From NCBI RefSeq assembly GCF_037975245.1, contig NC_092579.1, positions 6,571,001 through 6,635,000 of the forward strand: 64,000 nucleotides of DNA, given 5' to 3'. Below, in pieces: positions 10,866 to 21,746 of the stretch; positions within the stretch are counted from its first letter, which is position 1; each line of letters begins with the position of its first letter. The notes beneath the pieces were generated by a model that was not told the origin of the DNA, ran no database searches, and saw only the letters and a list, made by a program, of their open reading frames with translations. The DNA comes from Apostichopus japonicus. Its lineage: Eukaryota > Echinodermata > Holothuroidea > Aspidochirotida > Stichopodidae. A program made the position numbers and the translations under genes.

Positions 10866-12345
10866 TGTGGTAATAATGACGACGACTGATACACTTGATT
10901 ACAGACCTTTAATGAGGTTTTAAACAACAAAACACAACCAGTAAAACGAACCTATGTATATAATATGTAGAAGGCAGAATAATATATGGAAGGCCGTAAA
11001 GGCAAAAAACACATACTGCTAAGATTAACTATATAATACAATATCATCACATTCTCCCCACCTAAGAGAGAAACAAAAATGCACTCGACACCATTCGACA
11101 TAGAAGTATGTTAAAGGTCCAAACGATCAGGAGGTTTACATTTCCTCGCTGAACGTCCCATGCTTAAAGTCTCTTTTACAGCCAAACTATCATCAGCTTC
11201 GCAACCCACTGGGATAGAGCCTTTTTCATCAACATTTGGATGTTCCTCAATCAAATCCCTACTATCAACTAAAAGTTCAGTTCCATTTCCGCCCATAGGC
11301 CCTCCCCTAAGGTCATTATTCTCTACCACACCCACAGGGGCTAGATGACGGAGTGAGACTGTCGAATCTCTGCCGTCCTGGAAACGGACATGAGCATACT
11401 GGGGGTTAGCCTGCATGCGTTCGGCCTCATCGACTAGTGGATCGGTTTTATGAGCACGAACATGACGTTTAACAAGCACAGGACCTGGCAAGGAAGTCCA
11501 AGAAGGGACAGAGACCCCAGAGGATGATCTCCTGTGGAACTTTAAAAAAATCTCTCCTTGTGGTGTTTGATTAGTAGTGGTACACATGAGGGACCGAACT
11601 GAGTTTAGGGCATCAGGTAGGACTTCCTGCCAGTGCTTAGCAGGTAGTCATCTTGTTTCTAAGGCTAACATTATTGTTTTCCAAACTATCCCACTGTACC
11701 TCTCAGTTTGACCGTTACCTTAAGGGTTCTAGCTTGTCGTTCTACTACATGCCACACCCCTCATCCTAAGAAATCCAGTAAGTTCCTTACTCAAGAATGC
11801 TGCCCCCTGTTAGAGTGGATGTATGCTGGGGTTCCGAATAGGGAGAAAACCCGACAGAGGCAAGCAATAACTGTTGACGATGTCATATCTGAGCATGGGA
11901 AAATAAACGGAAACTTGAAAACTCATCGACTACTGTCAGAAAGTAAATATTCCTATAGGTGCTGGGTAGTGGTCCTTTAAAGTCTACGTTGAGCCTTTCA
12001 AAAGGTTGAGTAGCCTTGACTAGGGGTGAATTACAAGGCTTGTAAAATCTGGGCTTAAGCTTTGCACAGACCTTACAAGCTGCCGTCATCTTCCTCACTT
12101 CCTCTATCGCAAATGGAAGGTTCTTCGATTTGAAAAAGTGCCACATTCTAGTAACTCCCGGGTGACACAACACATTGTGAAGCTCAGCAAAGTTCTCTTC
12201 TATGCTAATCGCAGAACAGAATGCTCTAGTCAAATGTGACGGGTGGAATGTTCTCACTTCCTGGGCGATAGACAAAATCAAACGTGAAACACGAAAGTTC
12301 TATTCTACAACGCCTCATTTTCCCTTTCTTTATCTTGCCTTTGTG
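10866..12345 (-). mobile_element. Ty3/gypsy LTR retrotransposon fossil, unit 1 copy
   Basis: This is a broken remnant in reverse orientation. A short LTR candidate (about 10866-11051, starting TGTGATG on the - strand) abuts a polypurine tract at 11052-11066. Upstream on the - strand are the C-terminal part of integrase and the integrase zinc-binding module with the start of the catalytic core (HNVLCHPGVTRMWHF, then CKVCAKLKP, then FERLNVDFKGPLPS). Several disruptions are apparent and no second LTR is seen. The same insertion sits at the matching place in unit 2, so it predates the unit duplication. Confidence 0.8.
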
Positions 12346-15300
12346 CTGAAGTGCTCCTCCCTGCTATCCCCTTGATTTAATACTTGGAACTAAGCTGGAA
12401 GTGGGCTAAAGGTCCACGAGTGAAGTACGTGGTAACGTCCCTGTGCAGAGCTAATACACACTGTGACGGATTGTTATGGATTCCACAACGAGTGGAAATA
12501 CTAGAATAGATGTTGCTGCCACATTAGCCGGACTGTTTAGATTTTTAACAACAACAAGGTCTTGTGTTATCTGTTTTCTGAATAGCGCCACGTAACTCAG
12601 TCGGTTAGTTATTTAGTTTTGAATAACGTCAATGAAGACAATAGCTTATGAAATATCATCATTTATCAGATCGGTATTTTTCAAGATGAATAATTGTGTT
12701 ATGTTTAGTCAACGACAGCTTACCTCATCAATAATTCATGCGCAGTTACCAATATGTGATTAAGTTTATTAATATTTTGAGATGACTGAAAAGAAATACC
12801 CCACATGGACAGCCGATTCTAATGGCTTTATCAATTGAAAGTGAAAAATGTGAGGAACCGTTACTTCGTTCAAATCGGCCGTAAGTTAGTAACGCCGTTA
12901 CATATGTGAAACCATTACAAATTACAGTTGTCCGTATGTATTACTCATCAGTATACCTTGTTAAAATGGTTCAATGTGCAATTATAATCGTTTTGCAGTA
13001 AAGCGTCATCAACATTCTGTTAAACTGTTCGGCGGAACTATATAGTAGTCTAATTTGTCAGTCAATCGTCTACGTAGAGGTTTATGTGCTCAGTATTTTC
13101 TATTTATAATTCCTCCCAGTAAGAACTGGTCGTAAGTGTAACACTTGCTAAGAAATTATAACACGTGTTAGCTTCCACCGATTAACGGTTACTCACCTTT
13201 GCTAGATTTAACTGATAAAGCCGCAATAACTTGTTGACCGGCATGGATTGCAAATGCATTATATTGCCTAGTTATCAATCGAAAGGGGACTTGTAATGAT
13301 GTTTTTACATGTTCAATGCCATACCATTGAGTTCGATGCAGGAAATGGTATCTTTTAGTTACCAAGGTTAGAAGCCTAGAATGAAATAAACAAATCAGGA
13401 CCCAGATGTTTACTTGGCTACTAACTTTATTTTTCCACTCAGGTCTTCCAGGTTGTCCATTGTAAATAATTATGATCATATTTACTACAAGAGAAAATGG
13501 CTTAATATATCGATTTTGTTTATTTTTCTTCAGCTTTCATTTAATCAACTGAGTTGAAAACGTTAAGTAGATCTACCTACTTATGCTATCGCTTTAAGTT
13601 TAAGTTAGATGATTCACTTTTCCTTTTAACAAGTTTTTCCCTAATTTATGCTTGGTTCAATGAACATCAATTGTTCACATATTACTAGCTACATCGACAT
13701 GTTATGTATAGATAAACTACCACGGAGAACGTCTGACGACCAACAACTCACAAATTAGCAATGTGCTGTAATTACTACATGTATTGTTTAACCTTATCAC
13801 TTCGTACAGCGAATGAGCATTTTATGTTCGGAACTGCAAATTCTTCTAAAGAATTTTTCATCTTTACGATAACAGTCGTCCTGCGAGCAAGAGTTACTCC
13901 TAATTGTCATAGAAGATAACCAACGGTAAGATGGCATGAACTATTTTATGTTACACTATTATGGCTATGTATGTGCATCTGCATGTGTGGTTATTTGTAT
14001 GTCATTTTCTACGTTTATTTTCTTTTACATCGTAAATGTATTCCTTTAAATATAACCAAAAAACCTTTATAGTGCGCTGTACGCAGATGAGAAAGGAAGA
14101 ACTGCAATTGAAAAGCATTATAACTGATAGTAAATATAGCAACTCACTAAGATTGACACATTTTATGTTACACAACAGTGCATTAAAAAACCCATAATAT
14201 TAACAGCAAATGGCTAACAATTTTAAAAGAAATTGTATTTTCTTAAAAGTGTTATTAATGTGGAGAATTTACCTATCTATGATCTATTGCTGATCAATAA
14301 GTTATAATCACCCTAGAACCTGACAATGTATGTAAGAAAATGTTTAGATTCGACCGATATGATCTGTATGAGCAGAGTAACATGTTCAACTTTATTAGGT
14401 TAATAGAGTTGCGCCATAACGCCCATCACAAAATGCCCCCTCACTCATTGCACATGGGCCAGCTATGCTAGATTAAAGGAGACACAAGATAAGTAAGATG
14501 TTTGGTTGGGGAGCTGTCATGCTCTAATGTTTTACTTCTAGCACAAGGCCTATATATTAAAGGCTTGAACAAATCTACGTTCGATTAAAGAGAGCTACTG
14601 CTGTTTGAGCGTGTAATGCATTTTACCCTTAGTTTTTTTTTAAACTCTCTTTTATAGATGTGGCGGTTGCAATTGTTATTAACAAAACGAAGGTACTGAT
14701 ATTAACCCATGCATACTTATAATCTTTACACGAGTTATACTGCTTACTCTAAAGTATGAAGAAAAGCACACGCACACACAGACAGACAGGTAACAAAGAA
14801 ATCTCACATTGAAATGGTTCTATTTTGTAAAGAAACAAATATTTAATCACGATCTCTAAACTAACAGAGCAATATTCCTCTTAGCTGTTATTTACCCCAA
14901 AACCCTGATAAAGATACATATGTCTGTAATTCACCTTTAATTCTATGTGTCAGTCCCTGGCGATATTATTAACACCTTTAACCAGTTAATGAGAACTAAG
15001 ATGTGTTTTGACAAATCATATAAAACAAAGGAATGCTTTTGACTAATTACTTGCTTCTTGTAACTGATTGCTCATGTTTACTTCCTCTGTAACTGCAAAG
15101 TTGATCTGCGGATTAAAAAATTTGATAACCTCAAAAATTTATGGTCATATAAATTGATAAAAACAATGAAAAGAAACGGACAAGTTTTTTATTTATACGT
15201 GAAAGGGTTATTTGGTATAGTATAAAAGTTACGTTTCATAGCATCATTCCAACCATGCAGTTGCATTTATGTTAGCAATGCAATAGTCTGTAAAACCGAA

Positions 15301-15904
15301 AAAGTCTATATTAATATTCGTTTCACCCCAACTGTTGAAGGAAATTGGCGAATACCCTTAACAATTACCGGAGGTAATAACTTCGACCCAGAAAAATGAA
15401 ATGAAAAATGCTATGAAAGTTTGGTAGGTAAGGTTTCGTGGTAAGGCTTATGTCGATTATGTATTTATACACACACTATGTTTATAATTAATAAATTTAA
15501 ACGATAACCCTGTAAAGATGAACAGAAAAGCAATGGTTTCTCTTCCTAGTATAGCACTATGTACAGTAGAAAGTGATATCTTACACATGTCTATTAAATT
15601 TCAACAGTACGCACACTCCCTTTAAATATTATTGCGTTCAGAATTGCGTTTGCCATAAATACCGAAATGAAAAAAAAACATAAATAATTTGCAACTAAAC
15701 CTGAAGAAGTTTAATTAACACAATTACAATTTTCCGTGAACAAAACGTCTTCAATGATGGCAATATAGTATTGTTTTGAAAGTGATTGGTAATTTTGTGA
15801 CTTTCTAGCATATTGAGGGGAATGGCTGATGACATTTCGATATCTTGCATATGGAACGACTTAATTTCATGTCATTTAAATCCTCTCAAAGTTTGGATAT
15901 CTGT
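12346..15904. other. Upstream region of LRR2, shared by all class II genes
   Basis: From about 12640 onward this region is recognisably repeated upstream of LRR4 (34920-37703), LRR5 (40980-44894) and LRR6 (54145-57432, plus 49190-49469), and again at the right edge of the window (61880-64000). No protein-coding gene is supported. Conservation over about 3 kb in five copies reflects the duplicated unit and need not imply function. Confidence 0.6.
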
Positions 15905-15939
15905 TATATACGTTATTTATTAGATGATGTGTATCAGTC
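15905..15939 (+). promoter_or_regulatory. TATA-initiator core promoter of LRR2
   Basis: TATATA at 15905-15910 is followed by an initiator TCAGTC at 15934-15939. The presumed +1 A (15936) lies 31 bases downstream of the first T of the TATA box, the canonical spacing. The same pair with exactly the same spacing precedes LRR4, LRR5 and LRR6. Confidence 0.6.
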
Positions 15940-16102
15940 TAAATACTCATTGGACTTAGGAAATCATTTTAAATGAATGTCAATTACAATGCTGCAATTA
16001 GATTGATCTCTTAATCAGACTGAGGGGTCTCCAGTGTTGAATATTAACTGGAATAAAACTTTCAATGTGAACAGCACAATGAGCATCTCCTGTGTACATA
16101 AA
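15936..16102 (+). other. Predicted non-coding first exon of LRR2 with uORF
   Basis: The exon runs from the initiator to a GTGAGT donor (intron 16103-16236, ending CTACAG). A 13-codon upstream ORF at 15973-16014 encodes MNVNYNAAIRLIS. A second upstream ATG at 16079 would read through the splice out of frame past the receptor start. This layout suggests restrained translation of the receptor. The splice sites and uORF are kept in the class II paralogues. Confidence 0.5.
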
Positions 16103-16238
16103 GTGAGTACATTTACTTTGTTTTTGTTTCATTAGAAAATATGCATTCAGTATTGAAGGTCGTATGCATTCGTTTGTCTCGTCAAGATTGTAAGTGCTTA
16201 GTGAAATATGTAATTTTTCTTCCAATTTCTCTACAGCT

Positions 16239-18410
16239 ATGGAAATTGTCTTTGATGTGCTAATCCTACTTTCGTTCTTCTCCATTACCATCTTCGGTAG
16301 ATGCCCGGATCACTCTCAGGAGACGCTTTGTTCATCCTGTGAGAATAACACAGCAGATTGCAGTCACAGATGTATAGGGAACTCACCGTATTCTAAGAAT
16401 TACTTGACACAAATGTGCCCTGGTAGAGGATCAGAAATTTACAACATTGATCTTTCCTTTAATAAATTAATCCGTTTTGAATGCCCCGTTGATGGTCATG
16501 GCGTTAAATCATTAAACATATCACATAATAACGTTACCGTCAACAATTGTTCAAACTGGGAACGTTATTGTGAAAACTTTTTTCGTCGCTTACGAACAAT
16601 AGATCTAAGCTATAACAGAATACAACAAACTTGCAACGCCTCTGCATTTGGTTTCATCAAGTTGGAAAGCGTGAACTTGAGTCACAACGAGATAAAATCT
16701 TTGGATAATCTTCCTTTTGTGACCTCAGCCAAAAGACTGCGAACCCTTGATGTAAGTCATAATATGATAACATGTATACCATCAACGTTCTTCATAGAAA
16801 GACAGAGTCTTATTAAAGTTGATCTTCGCTTCAATTCCTTTCAAAAGATCGCATTGCACTTTCATATCTCCGACCAACGGTTGTGTGATTCAGACAACCA
16901 GTTATCTATAATCCTTTCGAGTGATATTTTAAGCAAATTAGACGTCTCGCTTATTAATGAAAATAACTTAACTTGTCCAGAGTTGAAGAACCAACCTCTT
17001 TGCAATGATATTGCAGAAGATTTCTATGACAATTCGGATAACAAGAGTTGTAACTTAATGTCAGAAATTATAAAGACCGCCATCACTCCTTCAAATCTAG
17101 AATATCAGATGGAATGTTGTTGCCAAGGTAATATATGCGAACAGAATGTAAGCACTATACTACAGCCTACAAGTACCTTGTCCTGCATAAGTACAAATGC
17201 ACCAATTATGACCACAGATAAAGCTCTTGAGAAGGGAACTACATTTTCACTAATCCCTCAATCACATGAAACTAGTGAAGCCAATCCGGTCTTGACAAAC
17301 ACCAAAGAACTAGAACTTGGAGAAATATCATCTCAATCGCCAACGCAAACAGCTCTACTGATAGATGAAATGCTGATCTATATCATGCTGATAGCAGCTG
17401 TTGTATTGCTGACGTGTATATTTTGCATTTGCTTGATAAAATCTCTTTCGCAAATTGCAACAACGTACTTTCGATATAAGAGTAGGGTAATTGAACAAGG
17501 CGTAACGAACAACGAACGTCCAAAACTTCCCAACAGGTACTTCTCATTTGGAAACAGTCAACCAAAAGCTGAATCCCATGAAACGCAAAGTAGCATTATT
17601 CACATTTATGAATCATCTGAATTTGAACAACGTGACGAAATCGTGACGTCATCTAATAAACCGATAGAGTCCTGTACAAATACCAATGAAGATCCAATTA
17701 CAGAATGGCATTCATATGAACGTTGCATCAAGGAAAAATCCTTACACCCTAACGAACAACTGAAAGACGTAAATATTGAAAGCAATCTTTTCAATAAGCA
17801 AGATACACTTGTTGAAATACACCCTGTCCATGAATTTCAAGAACCTCCTTCTTATGGATTTACTTTATCGAAGACTCCCTCCAAGTCCCATAACGAACCA
17901 GTAACTACATTCAGTGACGCACATGTCTATGAATATACCATTATCAAGACGTCTTCTTCTGATACTGAACTAAAACCTACTGATATCCATACAGAGTTTG
18001 ACAAAGCAGTTACTAGCTGTGGTGAACCAAAGGACGGACATATTTATGAACATAACCGTATGAAGACGTCTTCCTCTGATACTGAATTGAAATCTGCTGA
18101 CATCCATAGAGAGTATGACAAACCAGTAACTAGCTTGAGTGAACCAAAGGACGCACATGTCTATGAATATACCATTAACAAGACGTCTTCCTCTGATACC
18201 GAAGTGAAACCTAGCGACATTGATCGAGAGTTTGACAAACCAGTAACTAGCTTGAGTGAACCAAAGGACGCACATGTCGATGTTCATACGTCCTCCTCTG
18301 ATACCGAAGTGAAACTTAGCGACATTGATCAAGAGTTTGACAAACCAGTAACTAGCTTGAGTGAACCAAAGGACACACATTTCTATGAACATGAAGAAGC
18401 CTTCCTCTGA
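16239..18410 (+). CDS. LRR2: leucine-rich-repeat transmembrane receptor, class II tail (723 aa)
   Basis: The start codon lies two bases after the acceptor AG, and residues 1-20 form a signal peptide. The ectodomain has the same Cys-rich N-cap, about six LRRs and Cys-rich C-cap as LRR1. Its first part is almost base-for-base LRR1 (16295-16650 against 7105-7460, about two differences by eye). The membrane helix spans about residues 378-402. The cytoplasmic tail is unrelated to class I: a conserved block (IIHIYESSEFEQRDEIVTSS) is followed by four to five repeats of about 39 residues of the type HVYEYTIIKTSSSDTE, ending near DKPVTSLSEPKD. Each repeat offers tyrosines and an acidic serine cluster fitting casein kinase 2. 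Of the class II genes this has the longest intact tail. The ligand is unknown; immune recognition is inferred from the expanded family. Confidence 0.9.
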   Translation: MEIVFDVLILLSFFSITIFGRCPDHSQETLCSSCENNTADCSHRCIGNSPYSKNYLTQMCPGRGSEIYNIDLSFNKLIRFECPVDGHGVKSLNISHNNVTVNNCSNWERYCENFFRRLRTIDLSYNRIQQTCNASAFGFIKLESVNLSHNEIKSLDNLPFVTSAKRLRTLDVSHNMITCIPSTFFIERQSLIKVDLRFNSFQKIALHFHISDQRLCDSDNQLSIILSSDILSKLDVSLINENNLTCPELKNQPLCNDIAEDFYDNSDNKSCNLMSEIIKTAITPSNLEYQMECCCQGNICEQNVSTILQPTSTLSCISTNAPIMTTDKALEKGTTFSLIPQSHETSEANPVLTNTKELELGEISSQSPTQTALLIDEMLIYIMLIAAVVLLTCIFCICLIKSLSQIATTYFRYKSRVIEQGVTNNERPKLPNRYFSFGNSQPKAESHETQSSIIHIYESSEFEQRDEIVTSSNKPIESCTNTNEDPITEWHSYERCIKEKSLHPNEQLKDVNIESNLFNKQDTLVEIHPVHEFQEPPSYGFTLSKTPSKSHNEPVTTFSDAHVYEYTIIKTSSSDTELKPTDIHTEFDKAVTSCGEPKDGHIYEHNRMKTSSSDTELKSADIHREYDKPVTSLSEPKDAHVYEYTINKTSSSDTEVKPSDIDREFDKPVTSLSEPKDAHVDVHTSSSDTEVKLSDIDQEFDKPVTSLSEPKDTHFYEHEEAFL
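17910..18400 (+). repeat. Coding tandem repeat, about 117 bp, in the LRR2 tail
   Basis: Four full units and a partial one encode the 39-residue tail repeat with SSSDTE and Tyr motifs. One internal unit is shorter (VDVHTSSSDTE). Copy number and sequence vary between LRR2, 4, 5 and 6. Confidence 0.85.
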
Positions 18411-18770
18411 AGATTGAACTGAAACCTATACTATCATAGGATAGTCATGAACACGGTCACTAGCTTGGGTTAATCAGATCTAGAAGACATTTACTTGAAC
18501 ATAGAATTTTATATAGATGTTAATATATATGTTTATATATATTGCATAAGTTAATGGAACGTATAGGACAACATTTGTAATTTTGTCGATATATCGCAGG
18601 CGGTCTTGCATGTGTGCCACCTGTCTGGTAAAGAGTTTGCTACTTTGTGCTGTTATAATATCATCAATTAATATCATATTTACTAATACCCCTGTTTTTA
18701 GCCACGGCCAATACTTCTATGGATCGCGTTTATATGTATAGTGCCTTAACGAATCCAATTTACTTTGAAT

Positions 18771-18776
18771 AATAAA
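18771..18776 (+). terminator. Poly(A) signal of LRR2 (AATAAA)
   Basis: AATAAA lies about 360 bases after the stop within a block conserved after every class II gene (AACGAATCCAATT ... AATAAA ... TTCTCAGGAT). Confidence 0.55.
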
Positions 18777-18799
18777 GGTTTATATATATTTCTCAGGAT

Positions 18800-19290
18800 A
18801 AATCACAATAGGTCTATGCTATTAATATTATATGTACATAATGAAACAAGAATTATTATGATGTCCCATTTATTGTTATAGTTTATAATATGAAACAGAG
18901 ATTTTATTTATTTATGTTACATATATACGTCATGTATATTATCTAATTATAAAGTAAAAAAAATAATTCATTTAATAGTTATATGAAAGTAACAGAAATT
19001 TATTTAAGAAATATTATTAACATAATAAAATATATGATACCTGATTGGTTTAATGTAAACATGTATAGTATTTACTTAGCGAGTTAAAAGCCGGCAAATT
19101 CAAACATAAGGAAAGAATGTTTTATGTGCATGTACTGAGTAGCAAGCGTGTAATTATTGTTCAACAGTCAACATTTACCAGTGAGCATGAACTTCATACT
19201 TCTCTCGCGCTTGATGTTGAATGGTCATGTAATTAATGTACCTTGATCTCAGTGATAAAACTAAAAGGATAGTGAAAATTCTGACGCAAA
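18800..19290. repeat. Third copy of the LRR1/LRR3 3'-flank block
   Basis: At about 18797-18801 the class II 3' flank (TTCTCAGGATAAA) switches abruptly to sequence matching 10296-10790 and 31465-31930 (ATCACAATAGGTCTATGC). The join shows only about 3-4 bases of shared sequence, so it looks like a recombination breakpoint. Confidence 0.7.
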
Positions 19291-19811
19291 CACTTTCGCT
19301 ATGTTACATCTTCGCGATGTTACGGAATTACATGAAATAAACACATAAATAAACAAACAAAGTCACAAAAACAGATTGGAAGCGCATAATCAGTGAAATC
19401 TAATTGAGTTATTTAATTGTTAGAATAAAGAGAAGACACAATGTCAATGTTTTGCTAAAAAAAAGTTGAAAACCTTGAACATAAATTATTTCAACAGTTG
19501 CACAATATAACACCATTTTTCATCTAAGTACCATTAATCATATCACAATATATGAAAGGGTAATACCTCATCCTCGTAGACGCCATGCAACTACCTCCAC
19601 CACTGCAGGGTCGCTAAGATGATGAAGGTGGAAATTGGGGCTACCAAGTAAAAAAGTTTGTCAAAGCATCTGCTGTTCAGGTAACTTAGCTATGACTACG
19701 TTGAAGTGTACGTTTCTTCATTAATTAACAGAGTAACATAATAGAATACTTGTCCATCTCCACATCCTCTTGATTCCTCCAAGGCATCGTCCGTTTCCTC
19801 ATTCTCAGATT

Positions 19812-20411
19812 GCTCATCTCCATCTTCAGCAACTTCACCTTCAACATCTTCACCTTCAACAACTTCACCTTCAACATCTCCACCTTCAACATCTTCACCT
19901 TCAACATCTTCACCTGCAACATCTTCACTTTCACCATCTTCACCTTCAAAAACTTCACCTTCAACAACTTCACCTTCAACATCTTCACCTTCAACAACTT
20001 CACCTTCAACATCTTCACCTTCAACACTTCACCTTCACCTTCAACATCTTCACCTTCAACATCTTCACCTTCGACATCTTCACCTTCGACATCTTCACCT
20101 TCAAAAACTTCACCTTCAACAACTTCACCTTCAACATCTTCACCTTCAACAACTTCACCTTCAACATCTTCACCTTCAACACTTCACCTTCACCTTCAAC
20201 ATCTTCACCTTCAACATCTTCACCTTCGACATCTTCACCTTCGACATCTTCACCTTCAACATCTTCACCTTCAACATCTTCACCTTCAACATCTTCACCT
20301 TCAACATCTTCACCTTCAACATCTTCACCTTCAACATCTTCACTTTCAACATCTTCACCTTCAACATCTTCACCTTCAACATCTTCACCTTCAACAGCTT
20401 CACCTGCAACA
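19812..20411. repeat. 15-bp minisatellite (TTCAACATCTTCACC)n
   Basis: About 600 bp of 15-bp units includes a larger duplicated block (about 19945-20035 and 20105-20190). One - strand frame reads as GEDVE pentapeptides flanked by non-repetitive acidic sequence (VENQEIQSQPD before, EDGDEQSENEETDDALEE after) and is preceded by a pyrimidine-rich AG. Two 14-bp units break that frame, so I treat the array as a repeat and at most a decayed acidic exon. Long open frames on either strand here are products of the repeat. Confidence 0.85.
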
Positions 20412-20674
20412 TTCACATCTGGTTGAGACTGAATTTCTTGATTCTCAACAAGGGCTTCTTCTTTATGCTCTTAAAACGAAACAAAAGAATCTGAATTAGA
20501 ATGATGGGTACATATAATTGTTCACTACAATTTAAAGGATTCTAAAGTATTAGAAGAAAATGATTCTCTTTAAAACCTATAAACAACTTTACAGAACATG
20601 GTTGCATACTTTATCGATAAACAATGCCTGTAAGCGTTACTTTTTTCCAAGCTGTAAGACACAGCTTATATGGG

Positions 20675-20975
20675 AGATTGGAGATGTTTGTCCTAAGATT
20701 ACATCATATCCTGTAGTACTAGACCACGTGTCTTTGATACCTTAAATGAGAGATTGGAGATGTTTGTCCTAAGATTACATTATATCATGTAGTAGTAGAC
20801 CACTTGTTTTGATACCTTAAATGAGAGATTGGAGATGTTTGTCCTAAGATTACATTATATCATGTAGTAGTAGACCACTTGTTTTGATACCTTAAATGAG
20901 AGATTGGAGATGTTTGTCCCAAGATTACATCATATCCTGTAGTACTAGACCACATGTCTTTGATACCTTAAATTA
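20675..20975. repeat. 75-76 bp tandem repeat, four copies
   Basis: Copies start at 20675, 20751, 20826 and 20901 with AGATTGGAGATGTTTGTCC. Outer and inner copies form two slightly different subtypes. Confidence 0.9.
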
Positions 20976-21746
20976 GGGCTTGGAATGGAATGACGTCATC
21001 ATTTACAGAAAGGGTTGAACTCACAGAGGTTTGAGAAGTGCGCTGTATGTGGATTCTGGATAAGCCATATGAAGTTAATGCGTATAGGTTGGCAATGGTC
21101 TGGATATTGATCCGAATAAATATATTTGATATAATCTTAACGTTAGGATATCAAGGAAGCATTTATTACTGAAGTATAGATAAGGTAGAAAAAAATCAGA
21201 TGTAAGTGTAATTATTATTCGCATTTTACACTGTATTAAATGTAAAGAACAAAATTTTATCTTATTTTTCTTATTGGTAGAATAGATGACAATAATAAAA
21301 ATTGAAATTTGAGCTGCAGTTCCCTTGTCGTTTTTAAAAAGTGTGAATTTTATGTGTACACGTATAATGACATACCCTATGACAAATAATTACATATAGC
21401 GACATACAATGGCACATTGAGCCATAAAATGATAGATCTGCCTATATACATAATGCCAAAGGTTTACTTTGATCTCTTTCACAAGCGATGTATACCCAAA
21501 GAATGATTTTTTTGAGAAACCTGATTTCTGCTGGATATAAATATGATATATGATTTCTTTTTAATGACTGAACATCACTAATGGATACAAAGTGAGGGAA
21601 ATCGAGCTCCATAGCAATGAGTCAATAACAAAAACTGCTTTCAATTCTTTGAATTCTTTTAATTGCTTTTGGTTTTGTTATATAGTCGTCACAATCGTAC
21701 ACAGTTTTTAAACTGAAAGGTTGCAAACATTTTCTGCGACCCTTTA

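Larger units (their letters stand above)
19291..21746. other. Spacer between unit 1 and unit 2, minisatellite-rich
   Basis: Apart from the two tandem arrays listed separately, this spacer shows no gene and no match elsewhere in the window. It ends at the unit 2 boundary, where ATTTTCTAACAGATAC resumes the same sequence as at 853. Confidence 0.5.

Noticed and set aside
17970-18392. A 140-codon - strand frame through the LRR2 tail repeats, with similar frames in LRR4-6
   Set aside because: It is an antisense shadow of the coding repeat and has no domain of its own.
17910-18400. Classical ITAM or ITIM motifs in the class II tails
   Set aside because: Tyrosine spacing and the +3 and -2 residues do not fit the consensus; only YEYTII gives a YxxI, and it is absent from many units.
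19770-20499. Long open frames of His/Leu/Gln or Ser/Pro/Thr repeats on the + strand
   Set aside because: They are produced by the 15-bp minisatellite, which leaves several frames open; there is no non-repeat coding context.
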